From Chitinophaga pinensis (GTDB lineage Bacteria; Bacteroidota; Bacteroidia; NS11-12g; UBA9320): 7,393 nucleotides of DNA. Under the pieces are notes generated by a model. The model was given only the letters and a program-made list of their open reading frames with translations. It did no database searches and had not been told where the DNA came from. The stretch is taken from NCBI GenBank assembly GCA_945890595.1, contig CAMDCQ010000119.1, positions 1-7,393 of the forward strand. Reading direction: 5' to 3'. Positions 1 through 6,129 of this stretch are shown in pieces. The translations under genes and the position numbers were made by a program. The number at the start of each line of letters is the position of its first letter. Within the stretch, counting starts at the first letter, position 1.

Positions 1-1103
1 AAGAAAAGGTTGTAACGGACTCTAGAGATAAAAAAGTAAATCCAGCTGTTCACATAGTTGGCAAAGCAGGAGAAGTACTTAAGGAACTGAACGTTCCAGT
101 AGGAGCTCACCTTTCTATAGAAGACGGAGCGAAAGTATCTGCGGGTACCATTATCGCAAAAATTCCTAGAGTTGTAGGTAAAACGAGCGATATTACCGGT
201 GGACTTCCAAGGGTAACGGAGCTCTTCGAAGCACGTAATCCTTCTAATCCAGCAGTTGTTTCTGAGATAGATGGTGTTGTTACCTACGGAGGTATTAAAC
301 GTGGTAACAGAGAGGTTACTATAGAATCAAGAGAAGGCATTTCTAAGAAATATCTTATTTCTTTATCTAAGCACATATTGGTGCAGGATGGAGATTTTGT
401 AAGAGCTGGAACTCCTTTATCTGATGGGTCTATTACACCTCAAGATATTCTTTCTATCGAAGGTATAAGTGCGGTACAAAATTATATCGTTAATGGTATC
501 CAAGAGGTATATCGTCTACAAGGTGTGCGTATAAACGATAAGCATATTGAGGTTATCATTAAACAAATGATGCAAAAAGTAGCGGTAATTGAAGCTGGTG
601 ACACTAAATTCTTAGAAGGATCTGCGGTTGATAAATTAGAGTTTAAAGAGGAAAATGATGAATTATACGACAAGCGTGTAGTTATGGAACCTGGAGATTC
701 TAATGAAGTAAAAGCAGGTGAGATTATCAGTCTTAGAAGATTGAGAGACCTTAACTCTTCGCTAAAAAGAAAGGATATGAAAGTGATTGAGGTAAGAGAG
801 GCTTTACCAGCTACTTCAGGACCTCTATTACAAGGTATTACCAAAGCATCTTTAGGTACTTATAGCTTTATGTCAGCAGCATCGTTCCAAGAGACTACAA
901 AAGTGTTAAACGAAGCAGCAATTGCAGGTAAAGTTGACGAGATGTTGGGTCTTAAAGAGAATGTAATTGTAGGACATCTAATACCCGCAGGTACAGGTCT
1001 TAGAATGTATGAAAACCTAGTAGTAGGTTCTCAAGAGGAGTTTGATTTACTAAAAGCGGCTAAAGCTGAAGTAATGAGTGCTTCTACCGAAACGGTTAAC
1101 TAA
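1..1103 (+). CDS. rpoC: DNA-directed RNA polymerase subunit beta', C-terminal part (5' end outside window)
   Basis: Catalytic beta' subunit of RNA polymerase. The reading frame is open from base 3 to a TAA at 1101-1103 and gives 366 residues with no start in the window, so only the C-terminal quarter of a roughly 1400-residue protein is present. The first ~60 residues (VGAHLSIEDGAKVSAG) match the end of the trigger-loop insertion as I know it from E. coli beta'. DITGGLPRVTELFEARNP follows at about residues 63-80, YRLQGVRINDKHIEVI at 170-185, GITKASLGTYSF near 278 and GLKENVIVGHLIPAGTG at 316-332, all near-invariant in beta'. Between 230 and 277 there are extra residues relative to E. coli, as expected for Bacteroidota. 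The internal TTG at 378 is not a gene start. The frame is intact and nothing looks unusual. rpoB would be expected to the left. Confidence 0.98.
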   Translation, partial: EKVVTDSRDKKVNPAVHIVGKAGEVLKELNVPVGAHLSIEDGAKVSAGTIIAKIPRVVGKTSDITGGLPRVTELFEARNPSNPAVVSEIDGVVTYGGIKRGNREVTIESREGISKKYLISLSKHILVQDGDFVRAGTPLSDGSITPQDILSIEGISAVQNYIVNGIQEVYRLQGVRINDKHIEVIIKQMMQKVAVIEAGDTKFLEGSAVDKLEFKEENDELYDKRVVMEPGDSNEVKAGEIISLRRLRDLNSSLKRKDMKVIEVREALPATSGPLLQGITKASLGTYSFMSAASFQETTKVLNEAAIAGKVDEMLGLKENVIVGHLIPAGTGLRMYENLVVGSQEEFDLLKAAKAEVMSASTETVN

Positions 1104-1120
1104 TCTCTAACAAAGAGATT
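1102..1120 (+). repeat. Small hairpin overlapping the rpoC stop codon
   Basis: AATCTCT at 1102-1108 and AGAGATT at 1114-1120 form a perfect 7-bp inverted repeat around the loop AACAA. It begins inside the rpoC TAA and lies 11 bases ahead of the main terminator stem. It has no T-tract of its own, so it is more likely an accessory or 3'-end-stabilising structure than a terminator. The pairing is seen directly; the role is inferred. Confidence 0.45.
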
Positions 1121-1131
1121 CTCAATGATAC

Positions 1132-1165
1132 AAATGGGCTACTAGATTTCTAGTAGCCCATTTTT
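1132..1165 (+). terminator. Intrinsic terminator after rpoC
   Basis: AAATGGGCTACTAG (1132-1145) pairs perfectly with CTAGTAGCCCATTT (1150-1163) around the four-base loop ATTT, and a run of five T ends at 1165. The 14-bp stem with a GGGC core is the strongest hairpin in the window. It sits 28 bases after the rpoC stop and should end the rpoBC transcript, separating it from the DUF3467 gene. Confidence 0.9.
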
Positions 1166-1275
1166 GTTGAACTAAAATTTAGTTTAGCTAAAGATATGTG
1201 GGTGTGACTGTTGTAGTAATAACCTTTATGGTAGGCTTTGAAGCTCAACCTTAAATTGTTTCAAGTAATGTATGG

Positions 1276-1302
1276 TTTTACGTAAAAAAATACGTTGTTT
1301 TG
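1276..1302 (+). promoter_or_regulatory. Candidate promoter/operator region ahead of the DUF3467 gene
   Basis: The perfect 12-bp palindrome TTTTACGTAAAA occupies 1276-1287. TTGTTTTG at 1295-1302 matches the Bacteroidota -7 consensus TAnnTTTG with one mismatch and ends 4 bases before the ATG at 1307. No clear -33 TTTG is seen at the usual 19-21 base spacing. A second weak candidate lies further up: TTG at 1211-1213 and TAGGCTTTG at 1232-1240, with one extra base in the -7 box. A promoter is expected because rpoC ends in a strong terminator, but neither candidate is a full match. Confidence 0.3.
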
Positions 1303-1306
1303 AACT

Positions 1307-1621
1307 ATGGCAGAACCAATTAAAGGAAATCACATAGATATTGAATTGACAGAAGAAATAGCAGATGGTATATATAGTAACTTAGCCATTATATCGCATT
1401 CTAATTCTGAGTTTGTAATAGATTTTATTCGGTTATTACCTGGTGTTCCTAAAGCTAAAGTTAAAAGTAGAATTTTGCTAAGCCCACAACATGCCAAGAG
1501 ACTTCATCAGGCTTTGTATGAGAATATTCGCAAGTTTGAAGCTCAGTTCGGAGAGATAGAAATGCAAGAGAGTGCACCACAATTTCCGCCTATGAGCTTT
1601 GGACCAACAGGGGAAGCATAA
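1307..1621 (+). CDS. DUF3467 family protein
   Basis: A 104-residue soluble protein that I recognise as DUF3467, a small family of unknown function common in Bacteroidota and often encoded just after rpoC. The core spans roughly residues 9-85: an acidic start (HIDIELTEEIADGIYSN), the strand-rich segment LAIISHSNSEFVIDFIRLLPG at about 26-46, then KAKVKSRILLSPQHAKRLHQAL and a helix ending near residue 85. A Pro/Phe/Met-rich tail (residues 90-104) follows. No signal peptide, membrane segment or catalytic motif is visible. The ATG at 1307 is preceded by an A-rich stretch and no Shine-Dalgarno sequence, as usual in this phylum. The conserved position next to rpoC suggests a link to transcription, but that is inference only. 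It converges on the minus-strand gene ending at 1697. Confidence 0.9.
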   Translation: MAEPIKGNHIDIELTEEIADGIYSNLAIISHSNSEFVIDFIRLLPGVPKAKVKSRILLSPQHAKRLHQALYENIRKFEAQFGEIEMQESAPQFPPMSFGPTGEA

Positions 1622-1696
1622 CTAGTTTTGAGCCTTGTTAGGTTTAGACGTAAACGTATAAATTACCCAATTCGAAGATGTTTAGTAGGATAAAAT
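1622..1696. other. Short convergent intergenic region with weak inverted repeats
   Basis: This 75-bp gap lies between two genes that converge. It holds GTTTA (1642-1646) and TAAAC (1651-1655) around GACG, and an imperfect repeat at 1684-1702 that runs into the end of the minus-strand gene. Neither has a GC-rich stem followed by a T-tract, so I cannot assign a terminator to either gene. Confidence 0.3.
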
Positions 1697-3379
1697 CTAC
1701 TTAAATATCTTCTCTAAAATCTTTTCTGTGATTAGATATGTTGGTTTTACACCCGTAGTTCCGAGTCCGCCACTAGCCAGAGTGCTACCTGTTTCTAACG
1801 GGTTATCAGAAGCATAATACGCATAGTTTACTATCACATTTGGATTAATACTCTTTCTTATTTTAGAGTGAGCTTGAATAGCTTTTTGATAATGCGCTCC
1901 TTCCATTTCTAGGCCAGTTGCTCCCCAAGTACTTTTAAGAAAGTAACGCAGTAAATCTTCATTTTGCAAGGATGTTCCTAATACGGAGATCATTGTTCCT
2001 TCGTACACATCTAAATCTAATCCTTCAAAATCTTGCTTGTTGAGTCCGTTTTCAAAGGGATAATTATCTGCTGTACCCTCAAATATATGTGCTGAAGGAA
2101 TCATAATATCACCCTTTCCTCCTTCTAAAATTCCTGCTTTCCCCATAATAGATATGGAGGCTACGTTTAGATAAATCACAGTAGCTTCGTCTGGTTTATA
2201 GGGTTTAAGAAGCTCATCCATAGTTTCATAAGCCTGTTCTCCAAAAGCGTAGTCCATTACAACAAGTACAGGTTTTTCTGCATCTGTGGAATTGCTTAAT
2301 CGTTCAGCTAGCTCCCCAGACATATATTTAGCAGTATCAAAAATTTGAACATCAATATTCGTCCCGCTAGTATCCGCAATAAAAATCATTCCTTCTTTCT
2401 CGGCAACTTTTGCTACTGTTTCTCTATACTTTGTGCTGCGACTTAGTTCCTCATAGATGCCTAATTTATCTTTGTCCTTGAGTTTATTTTTAAGTGCTTG
2501 GGGTGCAAAGAGTGTATTCTGCACACTATGCATATTTGCACTAATAATGTGAATGGGTCTCTGTAGTAGATTGTGTTTGTGTAATTCTCTCTTAATGTTA
2601 TCAGCCCACATCTCACCGTGTATGTGTTGGCCAAGTCGTTCCCTAAGCACTGCACTAAAAGTTACTGTTCGCTTGGTTTGCAATAATTCCTCATCTAAGG
2701 CCAGTTTACCTAACCAAAAAATAATGTGTAAAAAGCGGTCAGGATTCTCGGCACTTTTAAAATTATCATAAACATCTTTAACTTCTTTGTAAGTGCGTCC
2801 CAAGATATTTGCGGTATGCATTAGCGTGACTTCCTGCTCGTCCTTTGTTAATGCTATTTTTTGTTGTATCGCTGCTTCTAGTTTTTGCCAATCACGATTT
2901 ACTGCACCTTCTTCATTTATCAAGACACTGCGCATTATCTTATGACTTTCAATAAACAGAAAGGTAATATGAGTAAGTATATCATAGATTTCTGATCTAC
3001 CACGAGTTATCGCTATATTCATTTGCTCAGCATCTATTCGGTAGCAGTTTCTTCTCCTTTTAGGTGGAATTATCGCTTTAAAATGAGAGCCCTCGTAACC
3101 TTCGTCGCTCGTTAAATTAATGTAGCGACATTCTTCTATACCTATTGGTAATCGGTCTATGACATAATTTAAACCAGCTAATTCTACTTTATCTTGTGCT
3201 ATGCTTCCATATATTTCTGGTCTAAGAGTTAGTAATGATTCCCTTAATGTAGAGCCACTAACGCCCATCGGTTTATAAAATCCTCGATTAAACAAGTGAC
3301 GCATAGTGACATAAAGTCGTTGGATTGCACCTGTACTTTCTTGTGCCCTGCTGCGGTGATGCGTTGTATTTTTAATCAT
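1697..3379 (-). CDS. DUF6909-type protein with a C-terminal nucleoside-phosphorylase-like domain
   Basis: A 560-residue cytoplasmic protein with no signal peptide or membrane segment. Overall it resembles a Bacteroidota family of unknown function that I believe is DUF6909; the label is from memory and less certain than the gene. The N-terminal ~270 residues are mostly helical, with a basic cluster PPKRRR at 105-110, and match no enzyme I know. From about 370 onward the pattern resembles the purine nucleoside phosphorylase / MTA-SAH nucleosidase fold: hydrophobic strand VLVVMDYAFG (371-380), MGKAGILEGGKGD (412-424) like the family's G-x-A-G-G-L...GD segment, IMIPSAHIFEG (425-435), GTSLQNEDLL (468-477), GLEMEGA (489-495) like the nucleoside-binding MEG/MEA/MES motif, and ASDNP (523-527) where the family has its catalytic Asp. 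ATG at 3379 is chosen; Met26 is a weaker alternative. A -7 box lies at 3434-3441. Substrate and reaction are unknown. Confidence 0.85.
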   Translation of the reverse strand: MIKNTTHHRSRAQESTGAIQRLYVTMRHLFNRGFYKPMGVSGSTLRESLLTLRPEIYGSIAQDKVELAGLNYVIDRLPIGIEECRYINLTSDEGYEGSHFKAIIPPKRRRNCYRIDAEQMNIAITRGRSEIYDILTHITFLFIESHKIMRSVLINEEGAVNRDWQKLEAAIQQKIALTKDEQEVTLMHTANILGRTYKEVKDVYDNFKSAENPDRFLHIIFWLGKLALDEELLQTKRTVTFSAVLRERLGQHIHGEMWADNIKRELHKHNLLQRPIHIISANMHSVQNTLFAPQALKNKLKDKDKLGIYEELSRSTKYRETVAKVAEKEGMIFIADTSGTNIDVQIFDTAKYMSGELAERLSNSTDAEKPVLVVMDYAFGEQAYETMDELLKPYKPDEATVIYLNVASISIMGKAGILEGGKGDIMIPSAHIFEGTADNYPFENGLNKQDFEGLDLDVYEGTMISVLGTSLQNEDLLRYFLKSTWGATGLEMEGAHYQKAIQAHSKIRKSINPNVIVNYAYYASDNPLETGSTLASGGLGTTGVKPTYLITEKILEKIFK

Positions 3380-3433
3380 AATTATCGAGTTTAGTGAGTT
3401 AAGGTGAACTTTATCTTGAAAGTCAAAATATCA

Positions 3434-3441
3434 CAAAGATA
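3434..3441 (-). promoter_or_regulatory. -7 box of a Bacteroidota-type promoter for the DUF6909-type gene
   Basis: On the minus strand this reads TATCTTTG, an exact match to TAnnTTTG. It lies about 55 bases before the ATG at 3379, which gives an A/T-rich 5' leader of roughly 45-50 bases. No convincing -33 TTTG is found 19-21 bases further up, so this rests on the -7 match and position alone. Confidence 0.45.
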
Positions 3442-3489
3442 TACTTCTGTTGAATACTCTTCATTGGGAAGTAGAAGGATTTAAGATGC

Positions 3490-3510
3490 TAAAAAGTCTT
3501 CAGAAGAATT
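3490..3510 (-). terminator. Weak candidate terminator after the 3591-4343 gene
   Basis: TCTTC (3497-3501) and GAAGA (3503-3507) form an imperfect inverted repeat, extended to 3494-3510 with one mismatch, and the minus strand continues with a run of five T (3495-3491). It lies about 80 bases after the stop of the minus-strand gene. The stem is short and AT-rich with a tight loop, so termination is only possible, not demonstrated. Confidence 0.25.
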
Positions 3511-3533
3511 TGGTGCGCTATTTTAGGTTGGGA

Positions 3534-3547
3534 TGTCTCACGAGACA
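3534..3547. repeat. Inverted repeat TGTCTC-AC-GAGACA
   Basis: A perfect 6-bp inverted repeat with a two-base centre; as a hairpin it would have five base pairs and a four-base loop. It lies in the 211-bp gap between the promoter of the DUF6909-type gene and the stop of the 3591-4343 gene. No T-tract follows on the minus strand. It could be a protein-binding site or part of a 3' end structure; the role is unknown. Confidence 0.35.
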
Positions 3548-3590
3548 AAATAGTGCTAATTGATGGTATTATGTGGTCGAATACTGTTTT

Positions 3591-4343
3591 TTAAGGTAGA
3601 TCCATCATCCAACCCAGAATGCTACGGCACTTTTCATCACACGCTGGATAGAACTGTTGATGGATTCTCTTAGTATTACCCAAACTAGTGGGAGCACCCC
3701 ACCAGAATTCGGCTATAGCCAAGGGTTTAAGATGATGTGTGTATGCATATTGTAATAACTTAGGGGCAGCACATTCTCCAGCACCTGCAGGTGGGTTATC
3801 AAATAGCTGATTAGGAGTTTTTGTATGCCCTGAATTATTTAAAAATTTGTAGGCCTCAAACAGTTGGTTTTGCAGCGCTTGAGAGTGCGCTTTTCGTTTT
3901 TCTTTGAGTTTTAAGTATTCGCTCGCAGCTTTACAGCCTGCTAGTTCTATTTCTTTTAGTTGTTCATTAATAACCTTGAGTGCTCTCATACCTCGGTTTA
4001 GAAATTCATTTTCATTTAGCGAATCGAAAACGGGAGGTACAAAGTAGCTGTGGTGATTGGCATCTGCGAGTTTACCACTAAAAGCGGCAAGAAAACCCAA
4101 CTCATTAGCTAATGTTTGTACTACCAGTACACCAAACATCTTGCCTACAGGCTTGTTTAAGTTGTCTTCCTCCAGCCCAAAGTTGTGCTGCCATTCAGTT
4201 TGGGTTTTGAGGTGCTCTTGCAGTTGAGTTACTGCCCGATTTACAAGTTCATGTGGTTGTTGGGGTACCACAAACGGATCATTGAGCTTCTCGGGCAAAG
4301 CAATGTCACTAATGTCTGTAGTATACGGGATTATTTTGTGCAT
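3591..4343 (-). CDS. Free-standing N-terminal domain of a Bacteroidota RluA-type pseudouridine synthase
   Basis: A 250-residue protein that I recognise as the N-terminal extension of the long (about 550-residue) RluA-family pseudouridine synthases of Bacteroidota. Matching segments are GKMFGVLVVQ (67-76), LGFLAAFSGKLA (82-93), HHSYFVPPVFD (97-107), a charged helical or coiled-coil stretch (about 125-170), PPAGAGECAAPKLLQYAY (184-201), LAIAEFWWG (208-216) and FYPACDEKC (231-239). The protein stops 11 residues later, where the longer proteins go on to the RluA catalytic domain. No RluA motif (such as the catalytic Asp in a GRLDxxTSG context) appears in any minus-strand frame between 3591 and 3380. 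The frame is intact, so it is either a dedicated stand-alone protein or the remnant of a truncated gene; pseudouridine synthase activity is not expected. The ATG at 4343 is the only early start. It lies 172 bp downstream of rlmF on the same strand. Confidence 0.8.
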   Translation of the reverse strand: MHKIIPYTTDISDIALPEKLNDPFVVPQQPHELVNRAVTQLQEHLKTQTEWQHNFGLEEDNLNKPVGKMFGVLVVQTLANELGFLAAFSGKLADANHHSYFVPPVFDSLNENEFLNRGMRALKVINEQLKEIELAGCKAASEYLKLKEKRKAHSQALQNQLFEAYKFLNNSGHTKTPNQLFDNPPAGAGECAAPKLLQYAYTHHLKPLAIAEFWWGAPTSLGNTKRIHQQFYPACDEKCRSILGWMMDLP

Positions 4344-4515
4344 TGGATGTAATTAGGCTAAGAATCTAATCTGTAGATGTATTATACCATAAATTTTCAA
4401 GTGATTTACAGTTTAATTCGCTGCGACTCATAAGATATAAGGCATGGTGTCAGACATTATATCGTATTTCTTACCTAAAACCAATTAATAACCACAATTT
4501 ACGATTAATTAACAC
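4344..4515. other. Intergenic region between rlmF and the RluA N-domain gene
   Basis: This 172-bp AT-rich gap holds no open frame of note. AATTAAT near 4484 and ATTAATT near 4504 could pair across a long loop after the rlmF stop, but the stem is purely A/T. I found no exact TAnnTTTG on the minus strand, so the downstream gene either uses a weaker promoter or is read through from rlmF. Confidence 0.4.
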
Positions 4516-5469
4516 TTAAATTTTACGCCATTGCTTTCTTGCTGCTTTGCTATGAAATGACCAAGCAACAATACGACTGCTTTTATTTCCTTGTCCCATT
4601 TCGATGGTTTCAACGCTATGAGCTTCTACTTTTTTGAGCGCGAAGTATATGTCTTTTAAATTACCATGCTTACTCACTAATGTACTAAACCATAAAACTT
4701 GGTCTTTATAAGTAACACTTTCGGTAATCATATCTTTTAGAAAACGGAGTTCGCCACCTTTACACCATAACTCATTGTGTTGCCCGCCGAAACTGGCATT
4801 TGACTCTTGGGGTTTTTTACCTTTTAAATTTTTAATCTTGCGAAGATTACTCGAGATTGCGTCTTCCTCACTCGCGTGAAAGGGTGGATTGCACACTGTT
4901 AGATCAAAAATCTCGTCTTCAGCTATAATTCCATCAAAAATACATTTACTATCTGATTGTAATCTGAGGTCAATATTTAGGTTATTCGATTTTGAAATAA
5001 CCTTGGCCATAGCAATAGACTTAGGTTCAATCTCAGATGCTACCCAAGACCATTTATACTCACATGTACCTATTATCGGGTAAATACAGTTTGCTCCTGT
5101 ACCAATGTCCAGGCATCGAATGCTTGCCCCTTTAGGAATTATACCATCATTTTCTTTTGAGAGTAAGTCGGCTGCATAATGAATGTAATCAGCTCTTCCT
5201 GGAATAGGTGGACAAAGGAAGCCATCTGGGATGTCCCAATGATCTATACCATAATCAAACTTGAGAAGGGATTGATTAAGAAGTTTGACAGCATTTGAAT
5301 TAAAGAAATCTAAGGTTTCAATACCGTACTTATTAACTGCCACATGATTGCCTAGTTCAGGAGTTTGAGCGATTAGCTTTTTAAAATCGTATCGGGTATT
5401 GTGCTTATTACGCGGATGAAGTTTAGATTTAACTTCTGGGTTAGCTATAGATTCTTCTGTTTTGGACAT
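4516..5469 (-). CDS. rlmF: 23S rRNA (adenine(1618)-N6)-methyltransferase
   Basis: RlmF uses S-adenosylmethionine to methylate N6 of A1618 in 23S rRNA (E. coli numbering). From the ATG at 5469 the protein has 317 residues, against 308 in E. coli as I recall. Visible hallmarks are HPRNKHNTRYDF near residue 18, the IPGRADYIHYAADLL stretch (about 89-103), the SAM-binding motif LDIGTGAN (120-127), the N6-adenine methyltransferase motif NPPF (194-197) followed by H, the ELWCKGGE segment (233-240), and MGQGNKSSRIVAW near 291-303. All key residues are present. The frame extends 9 bases upstream to a TTG at 5478, but that TTG is part of the -7 promoter box, so the ATG is preferred. Same strand as the gene at 3591-4343 downstream and the lipoprotein gene upstream; its own promoter suggests independent transcription. 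Confidence 0.95.
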   Translation of the reverse strand: MSKTEESIANPEVKSKLHPRNKHNTRYDFKKLIAQTPELGNHVAVNKYGIETLDFFNSNAVKLLNQSLLKFDYGIDHWDIPDGFLCPPIPGRADYIHYAADLLSKENDGIIPKGASIRCLDIGTGANCIYPIIGTCEYKWSWVASEIEPKSIAMAKVISKSNNLNIDLRLQSDSKCIFDGIIAEDEIFDLTVCNPPFHASEEDAISSNLRKIKNLKGKKPQESNASFGGQHNELWCKGGELRFLKDMITESVTYKDQVLWFSTLVSKHGNLKDIYFALKKVEAHSVETIEMGQGNKSSRIVAWSFHSKAARKQWRKI

Positions 5470-5475
5470 GGGTTG

Positions 5476-5483
5476 CAAAGGTA
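5476..5483 (-). promoter_or_regulatory. -7 promoter box of rlmF, almost abutting the start codon
   Basis: The minus strand reads TACCTTTGCAACCCATG, in which TACCTTTG matches TAnnTTTG exactly and ends 6 bases before the ATG. In Bacteroidota transcription usually starts a few bases after this box, so the transcript would begin at or within a few bases of the ATG, with essentially no leader. No clear -33 TTTG is seen. The box also shows that the TTG at 5478 is not the start codon. Confidence 0.6.
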
Positions 5484-5525
5484 GGCGTAAGTAGAAGAAA
5501 TAGTGGGCAGACTTAAAATAGTTTA

Positions 5526-5540
5526 GGATAGTACTTATCC
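5526..5540. repeat. Short inverted repeat downstream of the lipoprotein gene
   Basis: GGATA (5526-5530) and TATCC (5536-5540) flank GTACT. On the minus strand it lies about 30 bases after the lipoprotein stop and is followed by an A/T-rich stretch with TTTT, so it could be a weak terminator. The five-base stem is too short to be sure. Confidence 0.25.
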
Positions 5541-5568
5541 GCGTCTAAATTTATTCGTAGATGTAATT

Positions 5569-6129
5569 CTACTTCTTAAGCGTAGCTAAAAATGGCTGCA
5601 GATATTTTGTAATACGAATGTAATCAGGTTCTACTTCGTATACTGTTTGCTTTACTAAACGTGAAGAGGTTACTAACTTATCGACATCTAGTTTCTCAGA
5701 TGCATAATAATTTTTAAATTCTTGTTTGCTTAGTTTACCGGCTTCAAGGTCTTGTCCTAGATTAGATAGTTGCTTTTCTAACGCTTTTTGCTCTTTTAGG
5801 TTACTGTTAAATTGTCCCGTATTATGCTTGTATACTTTTCGTATGGACTTATATCTACTTAAATTATTTCCCATTTCAAACCCAATAGTGTCTGTGTAAT
5901 GATTCTGGAATACAAGCAAAACACTGTCGATATACTTGGCGCGGTAACTGAAAATAGAAATATCTAATGACAGGTTCTCTTGGTTTTGTCTTAAACTGTC
6001 TTGTAAGGCAGTCAAATGTTTTAATTCCTCTTGGTGAAGCCTAGAACATCCGCTCATAGTTATAAAAAGTGTAAAAACAGAAAGTAACATTTTTACTTTA
6101 TTATTAGGATTAACAATACATTTGAACAT
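5569..6129 (-). CDS. Predicted lipoprotein, helical, unknown function
   Basis: I do not recognise this family. From the ATG at 6129 it has 186 residues: an N-terminal region with Lys residues, a hydrophobic stretch MLLSVFTLFIT, and a lipobox-like MSGC whose Cys28 would be lipidated. The mature ~158 residues are polar and predicted mostly helical, probably coiled coil, with heptad-like Leu spacing in EELKHLTALQDSLRQNQENL and KEQKALEKQLSNLGQDLEAG. It ends in LKK. Three ATGs are possible. 6201 gives 210 residues with an extra hydrophobic segment and runs 80 bases into the divergent chrA. 6129 supplies a positively charged n-region. 6090 gives 173 residues with a minimal, uncharged signal peptide but the best A-rich upstream context. 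A weak -7-like TTTCTTTG on the minus strand (6142-6135) would suit the 6090 start. The protein presumably sits on an envelope membrane facing the periplasm. Confidence 0.7.
   Translation of the reverse strand: MFKCIVNPNNKVKMLLSVFTLFITMSGCSRLHQEELKHLTALQDSLRQNQENLSLDISIFSYRAKYIDSVLLVFQNHYTDTIGFEMGNNLSRYKSIRKVYKHNTGQFNSNLKEQKALEKQLSNLGQDLEAGKLSKQEFKNYYASEKLDVDKLVTSSRLVKQTVYEVEPDYIRITKYLQPFLATLKK
6117..6124 (+). promoter_or_regulatory. Candidate -7 box for chrA
   Basis: TACATTTG is an exact match to TAnnTTTG on the plus strand, just ahead of the chrA core and inside the 5' end of the divergent lipoprotein frame. Its last three bases are the TTG that is the only canonical alternative start for chrA. 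If the box is real, transcription would begin near 6130 and that TTG would lie upstream of the message. No convincing -33 box is visible; the nearest TTTA (6097-6100) is 16 bases away. Confidence 0.35.

Noticed and set aside
482..844. Open frame of 120 codons on the minus strand
   Set aside because: It lies antisense inside the strongly conserved rpoC coding region and shows no recognisable domain.
378..1103. Gene starting at the TTG at 378
   Set aside because: The same frame is open back to base 3 and the upstream residues are conserved RpoC sequence, so 378 is internal.
2461..2771. Short open frames on both strands within the 1697-3379 gene
   Set aside because: They overlap a long, well-supported gene in other frames and their translations look like random shadows.
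3380..3590. Possible remnant of the RluA catalytic domain after the 3591-4343 gene
   Set aside because: One shifted minus-strand frame stays open for about 32 codons, but it has no start and its residues show no RluA motif.
4484..4512. A/T-only inverted repeat as a terminator of rlmF
   Set aside because: The stem has no G-C pairs and a loop of about 14 bases, so it would be too weak to call.
4889..5083. Open frame of 64 codons on the plus strand
   Set aside because: Antisense to the SAM-binding and NPPF region of rlmF, with no independent support.
5470..5478. TTG at 5478 as the rlmF start
   Set aside because: The TTG is the last part of a TACCTTTG promoter box, and a normal ATG follows three codons later.
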